From: a gamma proteobacterium symbiont of Ctena orbiculata
GTDB lineage: Bacteria > Pseudomonadota > Gammaproteobacteria > Chromatiales > Chromatiaceae
NCBI GenBank assembly: GCA_003094555.1
Contig: NATW01000103.1
Location: 1-41,411, forward strand
Length of the DNA: 41,411 nt
Reading direction: 5' to 3'
In this document: piece after piece, positions 9,035 to 18,027 of the stretch
Layout of the letters: every line of letters begins with the position of its first letter
Numbering within the stretch: the first letter of the stretch is position 1
Notes under the pieces: model-generated
What the model was told of the DNA's origin: nothing
The model's database searches: none
What the model saw: the letters and a program-made list of their open reading frames with translations, nothing else
Translations under genes and position numbers: made by a program

Positions 9035-10681
9035 ATGCTGAATTGGTTCGATACGTCTGAAGATACTCTGACAGATACCAGCCAAGTCAACAATGGGGCT
9101 GAGCATAGTCATTGGCGCTCCCTGAGCCTGTATCTCCTCTATCGGATCACCCTCTCCCTGACCTTGCTGTTTTTTTTCTACTCGGGGGCCGGGCCATCCT
9201 TTCTGGGATCTGCAGTACCGGAGCTATTTACCGTTACCGGTTCGCTCTATACCGCATTGACCTTGCTCTCTGTGCTATTTTTTCTCTGGCGCTCCCCGAA
9301 CCCCGAACAGCAAACCTACCTGGCCCTGTTCGTGGATATAGTCGCGATTCTCCTGCTGACCCATGCCAGTGGTGGGGTAGAGACCGGTATGGGCATGTTG
9401 ATCGCCGTCTCCATCATTGCCGGCGCGCTTATCATCGATGGCCGTGCCGCGCTGCTATTTGCCGCATTGGCCGCCCTGGGGGTGATTACGGATCAGATAT
9501 ATATCTCCCTGAGTACCACCGTCATATCACCTCGGTTCGTTCAGGCGGGTTTTCTTGGTGCGGTTTTTTTTGCCACCGCCCTGCTTACCCTGGTACTGAG
9601 CAGTCGGGTGCGGGCCAGTGAGCAATTGGCCCAGGAACGGGCCAATGAGTTGGACCATCTGGCCAAAATCAATGCCTACGTCATCCAGCACATGCGCACC
9701 GGGGTATTAGTGGTCGACACCTCCGGCATGCTGGTAATGATGAATGATCCCGCCTGGCACCTGCTAGGCATGCCCACTATCACGACCGGGGGGCAATTGG
9801 TAAAGGCATCGCCGGAGCTGGCCCACATGCTCAGAAAGCACCATGCCGGATCGAAACGGCGTTACTTCAATTTTCGCACTCAGCATCAGGGGCCGGAACT
9901 CAGGGCCCACTTCAACCCGCTTGGGGGTGGGGAACAGGGGGATATGCTGATCTTTCTGGAGGATACCTCCCAAATCACTCGTGAGGCACAACAGATGAAA
10001 CTCGCTTCACTGGGCAGGCTCACGGCCAGTATCGCCCATGAGATCCGTAACCCGCTGGGGGCAATCAGCCATGCCAGTCAGCTGTTCGACGAATCCCCGG
10101 ACCTGAACCCGGCAGACCAGAGACTAACGGAGATCATCAAGACCAATACCGCACGGGTGAATCAGGTCATCGAGAATGTGCTGCAACTCTCACGCCGGGA
10201 CCCTGGCAGCCCAAAAAGGATAAAACTGAAACCATGGCTGAAAAAGGTGGTTGATGACCTTGTCAAGCATCAGGGATTCCATCGGGATGACATCCTGCTG
10301 CAGATCGAACCCTCGGACACCGGCGTCATCGCCGATCCTGAGCAGTTGAGACAAATCCTTACCAATCTCTGTAATAATGCCAGGGAACATGGCGCCAAGG
10401 ATGATCCAAATATACAGATCATCGGTGGCATCATTCAGGAATTCGATCATCCAGTCGTTGATGTAATAGACAACGGACCAGGTATTACACCCAAAGTGGC
10501 AAAACAGATATTTGAACCCTTTTTCACCACCCGTAACACGGGCACAGGGCTTGGCCTGTATATCGCCAAGGAGTTGAGCGAGACCAACCATATCCGCCTG
10601 GAATATATTCCGGGACCGACTGGGGGCAGCTGTTTTCGCCTCCATTTTGACCGGTGGAAGCCCGGGAGACGACCTGAATGA
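9035..10681 (+). CDS. pilS: Two-component sensor histidine kinase PilS
   Basis: Membrane kinase that controls type IV pilin transcription with PilR. The N-terminal half (about 30-190) is a bundle of six predicted transmembrane helices, as in Pseudomonas PilS, where it contacts pilin in the membrane. A PAS-like segment occupies about 210-315. The phospho-accepting H335 sits in ASIAHEIRNPLGAISH, followed by the ATP-binding domain with the N-box LTNLCNNAREHG, DNGPGI and GTGLGLYIAKEL. The length of 548 residues is typical. The stop overlaps the pilR start by four bases (ATGA). Confidence 0.94.
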   Translation: MLNWFDTSEDTLTDTSQVNNGAEHSHWRSLSLYLLYRITLSLTLLFFFYSGAGPSFLGSAVPELFTVTGSLYTALTLLSVLFFLWRSPNPEQQTYLALFVDIVAILLLTHASGGVETGMGMLIAVSIIAGALIIDGRAALLFAALAALGVITDQIYISLSTTVISPRFVQAGFLGAVFFATALLTLVLSSRVRASEQLAQERANELDHLAKINAYVIQHMRTGVLVVDTSGMLVMMNDPAWHLLGMPTITTGGQLVKASPELAHMLRKHHAGSKRRYFNFRTQHQGPELRAHFNPLGGGEQGDMLIFLEDTSQITREAQQMKLASLGRLTASIAHEIRNPLGAISHASQLFDESPDLNPADQRLTEIIKTNTARVNQVIENVLQLSRRDPGSPKRIKLKPWLKKVVDDLVKHQGFHRDDILLQIEPSDTGVIADPEQLRQILTNLCNNAREHGAKDDPNIQIIGGIIQEFDHPVVDVIDNGPGITPKVAKQIFEPFFTTRNTGTGLGLYIAKELSETNHIRLEYIPGPTGGSCFRLHFDRWKPGRRPE

Positions 10682-12033
10682 CCCAACCGACAGCCTTGAT
10701 CGTTGACGATGAGCCGGATATCTGTGAATTGTTGGAAATCACCCTGATTCGCATGGGGATCGACGCTCACTCTGTGTTTGACCTGGCAAGCGCGCGAAAA
10801 ATACTCACCGAGCAGGCATTCGATCTCTGCCTATCCGACATGCGCCTGCCTGACGGCAACGGCATCGACCTGGTCAGGCATATCAACCAGACCTATCCGC
10901 AACTGCCGGTGGCCATGATCACCGCCCACGGGAACATGGAGTCAGCCATCGAGGCCCTGAAGGCGGGAGCATTCGACTTTGTATCCAAACCTGTCGACCT
11001 GGAAATGCTGCGTAAGCTGGTGCAGCAGGCGATCAGTCTGGGTAAGCAGACGGCGCAGACGGCATCGCCCGATAAAACACCTGGTGGCGAACACTCCCCG
11101 ATGCTGGGCAATTCACCGCCCATGAAGCGGGTTCGGGGGCTGATCGGCAAACTGGCCCGTAGCCAGGCCCCGGTCTACATCAGCGGTGAATCGGGTACCG
11201 GAAAGGAGTTGGCTGCCCGGCAGATTCACCAGCTGGGTCCCCGTGCCGAGCACCCCTTCGTGGCGGTCAACTGTGGCGCGATTCCCCATGAACTCATGGA
11301 GAGTGAGCTCTTCGGGCACAAAAAGGGGAGCTTCACCGGTGCCAGCAGTGATCACAAGGGGCTGTTTCTCAGCGCGGATGGGGGCACCCTGTTCCTGGAT
11401 GAGATCGCCGATCTGCCCCTGCACATGCAGGTCAAGCTGTTGCGCGCGATCCAGGAGAAACAGGTTCGATCCGTGGGCAGCCAGGAGGAGATCCCCATGG
11501 ATGTGCGCATCATCAGCGCCACCCACAGGGACCTTGCCGAACTGGTGGAAAACGGCGAATTCAGGCAGGACCTCTTCTATCGCATCAACGTCATCGAACT
11601 GCCCCTGCCGCCATTGAGGGAGAGAAGCGAAGACATCCCCCTGCTGGCCCAGCACTTCCTCACCCGCATGGCCCGGGATAGCGGGAACAAAAAGTCAAAG
11701 CTCTCCTCATCCGCCTTGAAGAAACTCAAGGCCTACAGTTTCCCGGGCAATATCCGCGAGCTGGAAAACATACTCGAACGCTCCGTCACCCTGCTCGAGG
11801 GATCGGAACTTCTCGCCGAAGATCTGCATCTGCCCGAAAACCACCAGGCAAAGGCCAGCCAAGCCAGCGCATCCTCCGACCGACCCTTGGGTGACAAGAT
11901 GGAGCAGGTGGAACGGGATGCCATCGTGAAGGCCCTTGAAGAGACCCGCTGGAACCGCACAGCGGCAGCAAAAAAGCTCGGCATGACCCTCCGCTCCCTT
12001 CGCTACCGACTGGAAAAATTCGGTATCGAATAA
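10678..12033 (+). CDS. pilR: Sigma-54-dependent response regulator PilR
   Basis: NtrC-type activator of pilin genes. The receiver domain (1-120) has acidic residues D10 and D11, phospho-acceptor D54 in [10 protein letters not shown] and K104. The AAA+ domain has Walker A GESGTGKE at 170-177, the sigma-54 contact loop as GSFTGA at 217-222, and the Walker [14 protein letters not shown]. The C-terminal Fis-type helix-turn-helix is [20 protein letters not shown]. At 451 residues it is complete. The substitution of Ser in the GAFTGA loop is an accepted natural variant. The consensus sigma-54 promoter before the pilin gene, 460 bases downstream, is its obvious target. Confidence 0.95.
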   Translation: MTQPTALIVDDEPDICELLEITLIRMGIDAHSVFDLASARKILTEQAFDLCLSDMRLPDGNGIDLVRHINQTYPQLPVAMITAHGNMESAIEALKAGAFDFVSKPVDLEMLRKLVQQAISLGKQTAQTASPDKTPGGEHSPMLGNSPPMKRVRGLIGKLARSQAPVYISGESGTGKELAARQIHQLGPRAEHPFVAVNCGAIPHELMESELFGHKKGSFTGASSDHKGLFLSADGGTLFLDEIADLPLHMQVKLLRAIQEKQVRSVGSQEEIPMDVRIISATHRDLAELVENGEFRQDLFYRINVIELPLPPLRERSEDIPLLAQHFLTRMARDSGNKKSKLSSSALKKLKAYSFPGNIRELENILERSVTLLEGSELLAEDLHLPENHQAKASQASASSDRPLGDKMEQVERDAIVKALEETRWNRTAAAKKLGMTLRSLRYRLEKFGIE

Positions 12034-12131
12034 GAACAGCATTGACTCCCTATCCGATTGGCCATGTAACAAAGTTTCACCTTTAGCTCAGGCGACTTCA
12101 TCACACTTGGCCATCACTTAATCGCTATTTG

Positions 12132-12147
12132 CGTGAGGCAGATCACA
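12132..12147. promoter_or_regulatory. Possible CRP/Vfr-type binding site
   Basis: The sequence CGTGA-GGCAGA-TCACA differs by one base from the CRP consensus TGTGA-N6-TCACA. It lies about 360 bases upstream of the sigma-54 promoter for the first pilin gene. Vfr, the CRP homologue of Pseudomonas, controls type IV pili, which makes the position sensible. A single near-match is weak evidence. Confidence 0.35.
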
Positions 12148-12182
12148 AAAGAGAGGTGATATCCAAGCTTAAAGTGACGAGG

Positions 12183-12201
12183 ATTGTCACTTTTTGACAA
12201 T
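12183..12201. promoter_or_regulatory. Perfect inverted repeat, possible PilR upstream site
   Basis: ATTGTCA-CTTTT-TGACAAT is a perfect 7-base inverted repeat about 300 bases upstream of the pilin promoter. Each arm contains TGTC, the core reported for PilR sites in Pseudomonas. The distance is longer than the usual 80-150 bases for an enhancer site, although sigma-54 activators can work from further away through DNA looping. Confidence 0.35.
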
Positions 12202-12493
12202 AACCACCTGGCCCCCCCTCGGCCCTATCCATACTTCCATTCCCAAAGAAATAACAAGACAGGGTCACATGCACGATTGAAGCAATCAGATGAGTAGCAG
12301 AAAGACAGGAACCAAGGCAATTCAACTTTAGCCAAATCTCACCCCTTAATGATCATGACAAAATACTGATTTAAAAGATTTTTTATTGGTCTTACATCTA
12401 TCCCACACCCACCTGTAACCGGATATGAAATAGCTCTCATCTGCAACAGATCAGGCCATGAGCAAGCGCTGTTCCACGCCTCAATCCGCAAAG

Positions 12494-12509
12494 TTGGCAC
12501 TATGCTTGC
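12494..12509 (+). promoter_or_regulatory. Sigma-54 promoter for the pilin genes
   Basis: TTGGCAC at 12494-12500 and TTGC at 12506-12509 reproduce the -24/-12 consensus TGGCAC-N5-TTGC exactly. The invariant GG (12496-12497) and GC (12508-12509) are ten bases apart, as required. The expected transcript start near 12520 leaves a leader of about 115 bases before pilA1. Together with PilR immediately upstream, this is the classic PilS/PilR/sigma-54 control of pilin. Apart from the two sites listed separately, I see nothing in the rest of the 600-base spacer 12034-12635. Confidence 0.88.
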
Positions 12510-12635
12510 GTGAGGTAAGACAACCCGGTTCCGTTTTTCCTAAAGATGTCGGAAACACGGCCGAAAGAGCCAAGTACAACCTGCAACAACTTAATTTGCG
12601 CTGGCCAAGTCAGCAATCAATCAGGAGTATTAAAA

Positions 12636-13085
12636 ATGCGTAAACAGTCTGGTTTCACCCTTATCGAACTCATGATCGTGGTCGCCATCATCGGCATCCT
12701 GGCCGCCATCGTCATTCCTCAGTATCGTGATTATGCCTCACGTACCAAGTGGGCTAATAACGTATCTGCCGTGCGCGCAGTACAGGTAGCCATTGGCGAA
12801 TGCGCCAACGACAAGCAAGACGTGGGTCATGCTGATTGTCAAACTGACGTAACACTGGAAGCTGCCGGCTATCTGCCTGAAGGATTTGTTATCGCTAATA
12901 CACAGACATCCTACATGTCTGCTGCCCCAACAGTCGCTGGTAATGTAATTACTCTCGTAGGTACCAGTGAAGTGGGAAGCTGTACTATCACGATGACACC
13001 GAATGCCACCACCGAAGCAGTGCTTTGGACTATACAGTCTTCCGGCGCTGGTTGTGGCAGATCGAACACCGGTTTTAACAACTAG
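12636..13085 (+). CDS. pilA: Type IV major pilin, copy 1
   Basis: Structural subunit of the type IV pilus. A six-residue leader (MRKQSG) is followed by the cleavage and methylation site FTLIE, with Glu5 of the mature protein, then a long hydrophobic N-terminal helix to about residue 28. Four cysteines (C56, C68, C116, C140) could form two disulfides. The protein is 149 residues. I place the start at 12636 rather than upstream because an AGGAG ribosome site lies at 12623-12627 and the leader length fits type IVa prepilins. PilD encoded downstream would process it, and PilB and PilC would assemble it. A second, very similar pilin follows after 175 bases. Confidence 0.93.
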   Translation: MRKQSGFTLIELMIVVAIIGILAAIVIPQYRDYASRTKWANNVSAVRAVQVAIGECANDKQDVGHADCQTDVTLEAAGYLPEGFVIANTQTSYMSAAPTVAGNVITLVGTSEVGSCTITMTPNATTEAVLWTIQSSGAGCGRSNTGFNN

Positions 13086-13135
13086 TTGTCACCTACATCA
13101 GGTTCACAACAGAGAATCTGACGGCTACACGAGAC

Positions 13136-13161
13136 GAGGAGCCACCGGAAGGTGGCTCCTC
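13136..13161 (+). terminator. Strong hairpin between the two pilin genes
   Basis: An 11-base perfect stem (GAGGAGCCACC / GGTGGCTCCTC) closes a GGAA tetraloop of the GNRA type, 50 bases after the pilA1 stop. No run of T follows, so it may be a partial terminator or an mRNA stabiliser that raises pilA1 over pilA2 rather than a full stop. Confidence 0.65.
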
Positions 13162-13260
13162 ACTATCCAAACACTAACCACTCTTGTTTGTGGCGACAGC
13201 AACTGAAAGTGCAACATTTTTTGTACAAATCCAATCAGGAAACAATCAGGAGTTTTTAAA

Positions 13261-13710
13261 ATGCGTAGACAATCAGGTTTCACCCTCATCGAACTCATGA
13301 TTGTGGTCGCTATCATCGGCATCCTGGCCGCTATTGTCATTCCGCAATATCGTGATTATGCATCCCGTACCAAGTGGGTGGAGAATGTATCTGCCGTCCG
13401 AGCAATACAGGTAGCCTTGGGTGAATGCATCAATGATAAGCAAGATACAAGTTATCCAGAGTGCCAAACAGACATATCACTCGAAGCTGCTGGTTATCTG
13501 CCTGATGGCTTTGCTATCGCTAATACACAAACATCCTACATGTCAGCCGCCCCAACAGTCGCAGCTACTGTTATTACGATTACAGGTACTAGCGAAGTAG
13601 GAAATTGTACTGTTACGATGACGCCCAATCCCACCAACGAATCATTGCTCTGGACCATACAGTCTTCCGGTGCTGGTTGCGGCAGGTCAAACACTGGATT
13701 CACTAACTAA
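13261..13710 (+). CDS. pilA: Type IV major pilin, copy 2
   Basis: Tandem paralogue of the preceding pilin, also 149 residues, with the leader MRRQSG and mature start FTLIE. By hand alignment the two differ at about 26 positions, mostly in the exposed segment around residues 61-68 (VGHAD versus TSYPE) and after residue 100. The N-terminal helix is nearly unchanged and all four cysteines are kept. A CAGGAG ribosome site lies about ten bases before ATG 13261. I find no second sigma-54 promoter between the genes, so expression probably depends on read-through past the hairpin or on an unrecognised promoter. Confidence 0.92.
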   Translation: MRRQSGFTLIELMIVVAIIGILAAIVIPQYRDYASRTKWVENVSAVRAIQVALGECINDKQDTSYPECQTDISLEAAGYLPDGFAIANTQTSYMSAAPTVAATVITITGTSEVGNCTVTMTPNPTNESLLWTIQSSGAGCGRSNTGFTN

Positions 13711-13744
13711 AATGCAAACTCACATAGAATCTAATCCCAACACC

Positions 13745-13768
13745 AGGAATCACCGAAGGGTGATTCCT
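13745..13768 (+). terminator. Hairpin after the second pilin gene
   Basis: A 10-base perfect stem (AGGAATCACC / GGTGATTCCT) with loop GAAG begins 34 bases after the pilA2 stop. It resembles the hairpin behind pilA1 in position and design, though the stem sequence differs. Only a short mixed T/G stretch follows (CTGTGTTG), so termination efficiency is uncertain. Confidence 0.6.
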
Positions 13769-14161
13769 CTGTGTTGACCCTGACCATCCCCTCACTAGTT
13801 TTGCGCCAATAACGAACGGCGTATCCAGCAACCATCTACTATTCTCGCAATCGATATTCCTAAATCTCGATAACAAAGGATCTAATGCAAGCATTTGATC
13901 AGCTATCAGTGAAAGATTTCAGAAGAACCTGCGGTTGTGCAACCCATGACATTGATTCCATACCCATTCAAGGCTATATTACTTTACTATCAATAACTTG
14001 TTCACTACAGTTTACAAACAAAATCCACTTTACAGGCATACTCGCTTTAGTATTTTACAGCTTTCTTATTGATCTTCAGACGAAATTTTCGAAACTGTCT
14101 CAATAATCCAGTAAGCTTGCCGACATATCAGGATATTGTTGATTGTCAATAAACGTTAAGA
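13769..14161. other. Intergenic spacer before pilB
   Basis: About 390 AT-leaning bases with no convincing gene. A 73-codon open frame at 13885-14106 has no recognisable family, no clear ribosome site and AT-rich composition. It must contain the pilB promoter, but I cannot point to clear -35/-10 elements. The ribosome site before pilB (14162) is poor. Confidence 0.5.
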
Positions 14162-15877
14162 ATGGCCACGACGAACCCTAAAGTAAATCTGAGCGGTCTT
14201 GCACGCTGTCTCATACAGGATAGATTGATCGGTGAAGTGGAAGCGGAATCGGCTTTCGCGGAGGCGTTGAAGAAAAAGGTGCCTTTTGTCTCCTACCTGG
14301 TGGAGAACGCCATTCTGCAAAGCATCGACATCGCGATATCCGCTTCGCGAGGGTTCGGCGTACCCATTTTCGATCTGGATGTAATCGATCCCGGCGTCAT
14401 ACCGACCGATGCGGTAGGAGAAAAACTGGTTCGCGCCCACCATGCCCTGCCAATCTTCAGACGGGGCAACCGGCTTTTTCTCGCAGTTTCCGATCCCACC
14501 AATCACCAGGGTCTGGATGAGATACGTTTCAATACCGGCCTCGCCTCCGAAGCGATCCTGGTGGAAGAGGACAAGCTCGCCCGCATCATCAACAAGGTCA
14601 TGGAGGCCCAGGAAACCAGCATGGACGACCTGCTGGACGCGGACCTGGACAACCTGGACATCAGCGGCGGCGAGGAGGAGCTCGAAAGCGACGAGTCCAA
14701 ACTGGACGTGGACGAGGCGCCGGTCGTCCGATATATCAACAAGTTGTTGCTGGATGCGATAAAACAGGGGGTCTCGGATATCCACTTCGAACCCTATGAA
14801 TACACCTATCGGGTACGCTATCGTCAGGACGGTATTCTGCGCGAGGTGGCTACACCTCCCTCCAATCTGGCGAACCGCCTGTCCAGTCGTATCAAGGTCA
14901 TGTCAAGGATGAATATCGCTGAGAAACGGGTTCCCCAGGATGGGCGCATCAAGATGCAACTGTCCAAGTCCCGTGCCATCGATTTCCGTGTAAATACCTG
15001 CCCCACACTATATGGTGAAAAGATTGTTTTGCGTATTCTCGATCCCACCAGTGCGCAGTTGGGTATTGAGGCACTAGGATTTGAGGAAGATCAGCAAGAG
15101 ATGTTCCTTAATGCCATCAATAAACCCTACGGGATGATCTTAGTCACCGGACCCACCGGTAGCGGTAAGACGGTAAGCCTCTACACCGCTTTGAATATGC
15201 TGAATAAATCGGAGGTCAATATCTCCACCGCCGAAGATCCCGTGGAGATACAGGTACCGGGCATCAACCAGGTCAATACCAACGTCAAGACCGGCCTGAC
15301 ATTTGCCGAGGCCTTGCGGGCCTTTCTGCGTCAGGACCCGGATATCGTCATGGTAGGTGAGATTCGTGACCTGGAAACGGCTGAGATCGCCGTAAAGGCA
15401 GCCCAGACCGGCCACCTGGTGCTCTCCACCCTGCACACCAACGATGCCCCACAGACCCTGACCCGTCTCGCCAACATGGGTGTACCCCCCTTCAATATCG
15501 CCTCGTCGGTCCTCCTGATCATGGCCCAACGTCTTGCCAGGCGATTGTGTGAACACTGCAAGGCCCCAGAGGATCTCCCTAGGGAGGCCCTGCTCGAGGA
15601 GGGCTTTACGGAAGCTGACATAAAAACCGATTTCACTATATACAAACCTGTAGGATGTGACATGTGTACCGGCGGGTATAAGGGACGTGTTGGTATATTT
15701 CAGGTGATGCCCGTCTCCGAAACCATGGGCAAGCTCATTATGGAGGGTGGCACCTCGATACAACTTGAAGATCAGGCTAATAAGGAGGGGGTAGACAACC
15801 TCCGCAGATCCGGACTACGCAAGGTCATGCAGGGGATCACCAGCCTCCAAGAACTCAACCGGGTAACCAAGGACTAA
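14162..15877 (+). CDS. pilB: Type IV pilus assembly ATPase PilB
   Basis: Hexameric cytoplasmic ATPase that drives pilus extension. The N-terminal MshEN/GspE-like domain covers about 1-160. The ATPase core has Walker A GPTGSGKT at 330-337, an Asp box, the Walker B region DPDIVMVGEIRD and the His box TGHLVLSTLHTNDA. A tetracysteine zinc site is formed by C463/C466 (CEHC) and C499/C502 (CDMC), a feature of PilB/GspE but not PilT. Its 571 residues are the normal length. The pilC start follows the stop by three bases, so pilB-pilC-pilD read as one unit. Confidence 0.96.
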   Translation: MATTNPKVNLSGLARCLIQDRLIGEVEAESAFAEALKKKVPFVSYLVENAILQSIDIAISASRGFGVPIFDLDVIDPGVIPTDAVGEKLVRAHHALPIFRRGNRLFLAVSDPTNHQGLDEIRFNTGLASEAILVEEDKLARIINKVMEAQETSMDDLLDADLDNLDISGGEEELESDESKLDVDEAPVVRYINKLLLDAIKQGVSDIHFEPYEYTYRVRYRQDGILREVATPPSNLANRLSSRIKVMSRMNIAEKRVPQDGRIKMQLSKSRAIDFRVNTCPTLYGEKIVLRILDPTSAQLGIEALGFEEDQQEMFLNAINKPYGMILVTGPTGSGKTVSLYTALNMLNKSEVNISTAEDPVEIQVPGINQVNTNVKTGLTFAEALRAFLRQDPDIVMVGEIRDLETAEIAVKAAQTGHLVLSTLHTNDAPQTLTRLANMGVPPFNIASSVLLIMAQRLARRLCEHCKAPEDLPREALLEEGFTEADIKTDFTIYKPVGCDMCTGGYKGRVGIFQVMPVSETMGKLIMEGGTSIQLEDQANKEGVDNLRRSGLRKVMQGITSLQELNRVTKD

Positions 15878-15880
15878 CCC

Positions 15881-17110
15881 ATGGCACCTCCAAGAAAGAA
15901 AGCAAAGGTAAAATCCCACCTCTATAAATGGGAAGGTACGGACAAGAAGGGTTCCCGTCTGAGTGGCGAGAGCCGTGGCACGGACGTCAATATGATTAAG
16001 GCCGATCTGCGGCGACAGGGTGTCACCCCCCTCAAGGTGAGGAAAAAACCTACCAATTTAGTACTCACCAAGCAGAAGATCACCAGCGCCGATGTCACTG
16101 TCTTCAGCCGCCAGCTGGCTACCATGATGGCGGCGGGCGTACCCATGGTGCAGGCCTTCGACATCGTCGGACGGGGACATGACAATCCCTCGATGCAGGA
16201 ACTGATCCTCACAATCAAGGCCGATGTGGAGGGAGGTACCGCCCTGGCCGACGCCTTGAAGAAGCACCCGCTCCATTTTGAGGACCTCTTTGTGAACCTG
16301 GTTCGAGCCGGTGAGCATGCCGGTGTTCTTGAATCACTACTCCACAAGATTGCCACCTATAAGGAAAAAACGGAATCGATAAAAGGCAAGATCAAAAAGG
16401 CCATGTTTTACCCAGCTGCGGTTATCATCGCTGCTATATTGGTCACAACCATCCTTTTAATCTTTGTCATCCCCCAATTTGAATCACTCTTCTCTAGTTT
16501 CGGCGCAGATCTTCCGGCCCTGACCCGTTTTGTTGTCAATCTGTCTGAATTCGTCCGCGACTGGTGGTGGGCAATGCTTTTCGGAATTATGGGCACCATC
16601 TATCTATTTATATATACGTGGAAAAGATCACGAAAATTTAGGCATGCAATCGATCGCACCCTGCTCAAACTGCCCGTCATAGGGATGGTTCTGGATAAGT
16701 CAGCCATTGCCCGCTTTTCCCGAACTCTATCGACCATGTCCGCCGCTGGTGTGCCGTTGGTGGAAGCCCTCGATTCAGTTGCCGGAGCCACTGGCAATGT
16801 GGTCTATAGCGATGCTGTGCTGCGGATGCGTGAAGATGTCGCAACCGGCCAGTCACTACAGCTTGCCATGAAACAGCGTAATCTATTCCCCAACATGGTT
16901 ATACAGATGGTCGCCATCGGTGAGGAATCTGGTGCCCTTGATGACATGCTTAACAAGGTTGCGGACTTCTATGAAGAGCAGGTTGATAATGCGGTGGATG
17001 CCATGAGCAGCCTCATGGAACCCATCATTATGGTTATACTTGGTGTCCTGATCGGCACTTTGGTGGTTGCCATGTATCTTCCAATATTCAAGATGGCCGC
17101 TGTTATTTAA
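15881..17110 (+). CDS. pilC: Type IV pilus inner membrane platform protein PilC
   Basis: Integral membrane platform that couples PilB to pilin insertion. Two copies of the GspF domain are visible: the first at about 70-195 (VTVFSRQLATMMAAGVPMVQA) and the second at about 270-395 (IARFSRTLSTMSAAGVPLVEA). Each is followed by hydrophobic segments, near residues 170-195, 220-240 and 375-405. The basic N-terminus is cytoplasmic. The 409-residue length is standard. It sits between pilB and pilD in the usual order. Confidence 0.95.
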   Translation: MAPPRKKAKVKSHLYKWEGTDKKGSRLSGESRGTDVNMIKADLRRQGVTPLKVRKKPTNLVLTKQKITSADVTVFSRQLATMMAAGVPMVQAFDIVGRGHDNPSMQELILTIKADVEGGTALADALKKHPLHFEDLFVNLVRAGEHAGVLESLLHKIATYKEKTESIKGKIKKAMFYPAAVIIAAILVTTILLIFVIPQFESLFSSFGADLPALTRFVVNLSEFVRDWWWAMLFGIMGTIYLFIYTWKRSRKFRHAIDRTLLKLPVIGMVLDKSAIARFSRTLSTMSAAGVPLVEALDSVAGATGNVVYSDAVLRMREDVATGQSLQLAMKQRNLFPNMVIQMVAIGEESGALDDMLNKVADFYEEQVDNAVDAMSSLMEPIIMVILGVLIGTLVVAMYLPIFKMAAVI

Positions 17111-17154
17111 CATTTGTAGGTAAAATATCAATTACAATAAGCTAAGCTCAATCA

Positions 17155-18027
17155 GTGTTACTATTCGAATTCCTTCAACAAAACCATTGGGCTTTCCTGC
17201 TTTGTGTCATCTTAATCGGCCTGGTGGTAGGGAGTTTTCTCAATGTAGTTATCCATCGTCTGCCACAGATGATGGAACAGCAGTGGCGCAGAGATTGTCA
17301 GGAACTTGAAGGCACTTTCAGCGAACAGGAAACACCTCCGTACAACCTCAACCGTCCTGCTTCCCACTGTCCGAAGTGCGGCCACAAGATACGTCCCTGG
17401 GAGAATATCCCTATTGTCAGTTGGCTGATGCTTAAAGGCCGCTGCTCCCAGTGCAATACCTCAATCAGCCCCAGATACCCAGTTATTGAAGCCGTCACCG
17501 CAATACTCTCTTTGGTGGTGGCAATCCATTTCGGTTTCACCTGGGCGACCCTTGCGGCGCTGTTACTGACCTGGGCCCTGATTGCCCTCAGCGTGATCGA
17601 TTTCGATGTCCAGTTGCTCCCCGACAATATCACTCTCCCCTTTCTTTGGTTGGGACTGCTGTTGAGTCTTGGGGGTGTTTTTACCGATACCAGCACCGCT
17701 ATCATCGGGGCTGCGGCCGGTTACCTCTCTCTATGGAGTGTCTACCAGCTCTTCAAACGACTCACCGGCAAGGAGGGCATGGGGTATGGTGATTTCAAAC
17801 TGTTGGCAATGCTTGGGGCCTGGCTGGGTTGGCACTATCTACCGCAGATCATCCTGCTCTCCGCCTTGGTTGGCGCTGTCGTCGGCATCCTGCTGATCGT
17901 GGTACGTGGACGAGATCGCAATATTCCCATCCCCTTCGGCCCCTATCTGGCAGCCGCCGGTTGGATCAGCCTGATGTGGGGAGAGCAGATTAACAATGCC
18001 TATCTGCGTTGGTCCGGCATGATGTGA
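17155..18027 (+). CDS. pilD: Prepilin peptidase / N-methyltransferase PilD
   Basis: Aspartic protease in the inner membrane that cleaves the leader of type IV prepilins and type II pseudopilins and methylates the new N-terminus. A cytoplasmic loop carries two CxxC pairs (C72/C75 and C97/C100) for zinc. The catalytic aspartates are D149 in IDFD and D213 in the GYGD motif. Seven or eight hydrophobic segments fill the rest of the 290 residues. The start is GTG at 17155, since no ATG occurs before the conserved VGSFLNVVIHRLP segment; the ribosome site is weak. The coaE start overlaps its stop codon. Confidence 0.94.
   Translation: MLLFEFLQQNHWAFLLCVILIGLVVGSFLNVVIHRLPQMMEQQWRRDCQELEGTFSEQETPPYNLNRPASHCPKCGHKIRPWENIPIVSWLMLKGRCSQCNTSISPRYPVIEAVTAILSLVVAIHFGFTWATLAALLLTWALIALSVIDFDVQLLPDNITLPFLWLGLLLSLGGVFTDTSTAIIGAAAGYLSLWSVYQLFKRLTGKEGMGYGDFKLLAMLGAWLGWHYLPQIILLSALVGAVVGILLIVVRGRDRNIPIPFGPYLAAAGWISLMWGEQINNAYLRWSGMM

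Noticed and set aside
13885-14106. 73-codon frame in the spacer before pilB
   Set aside because: No ribosome site, no recognised family and AT-rich chance composition. It cannot be excluded but is not supported.
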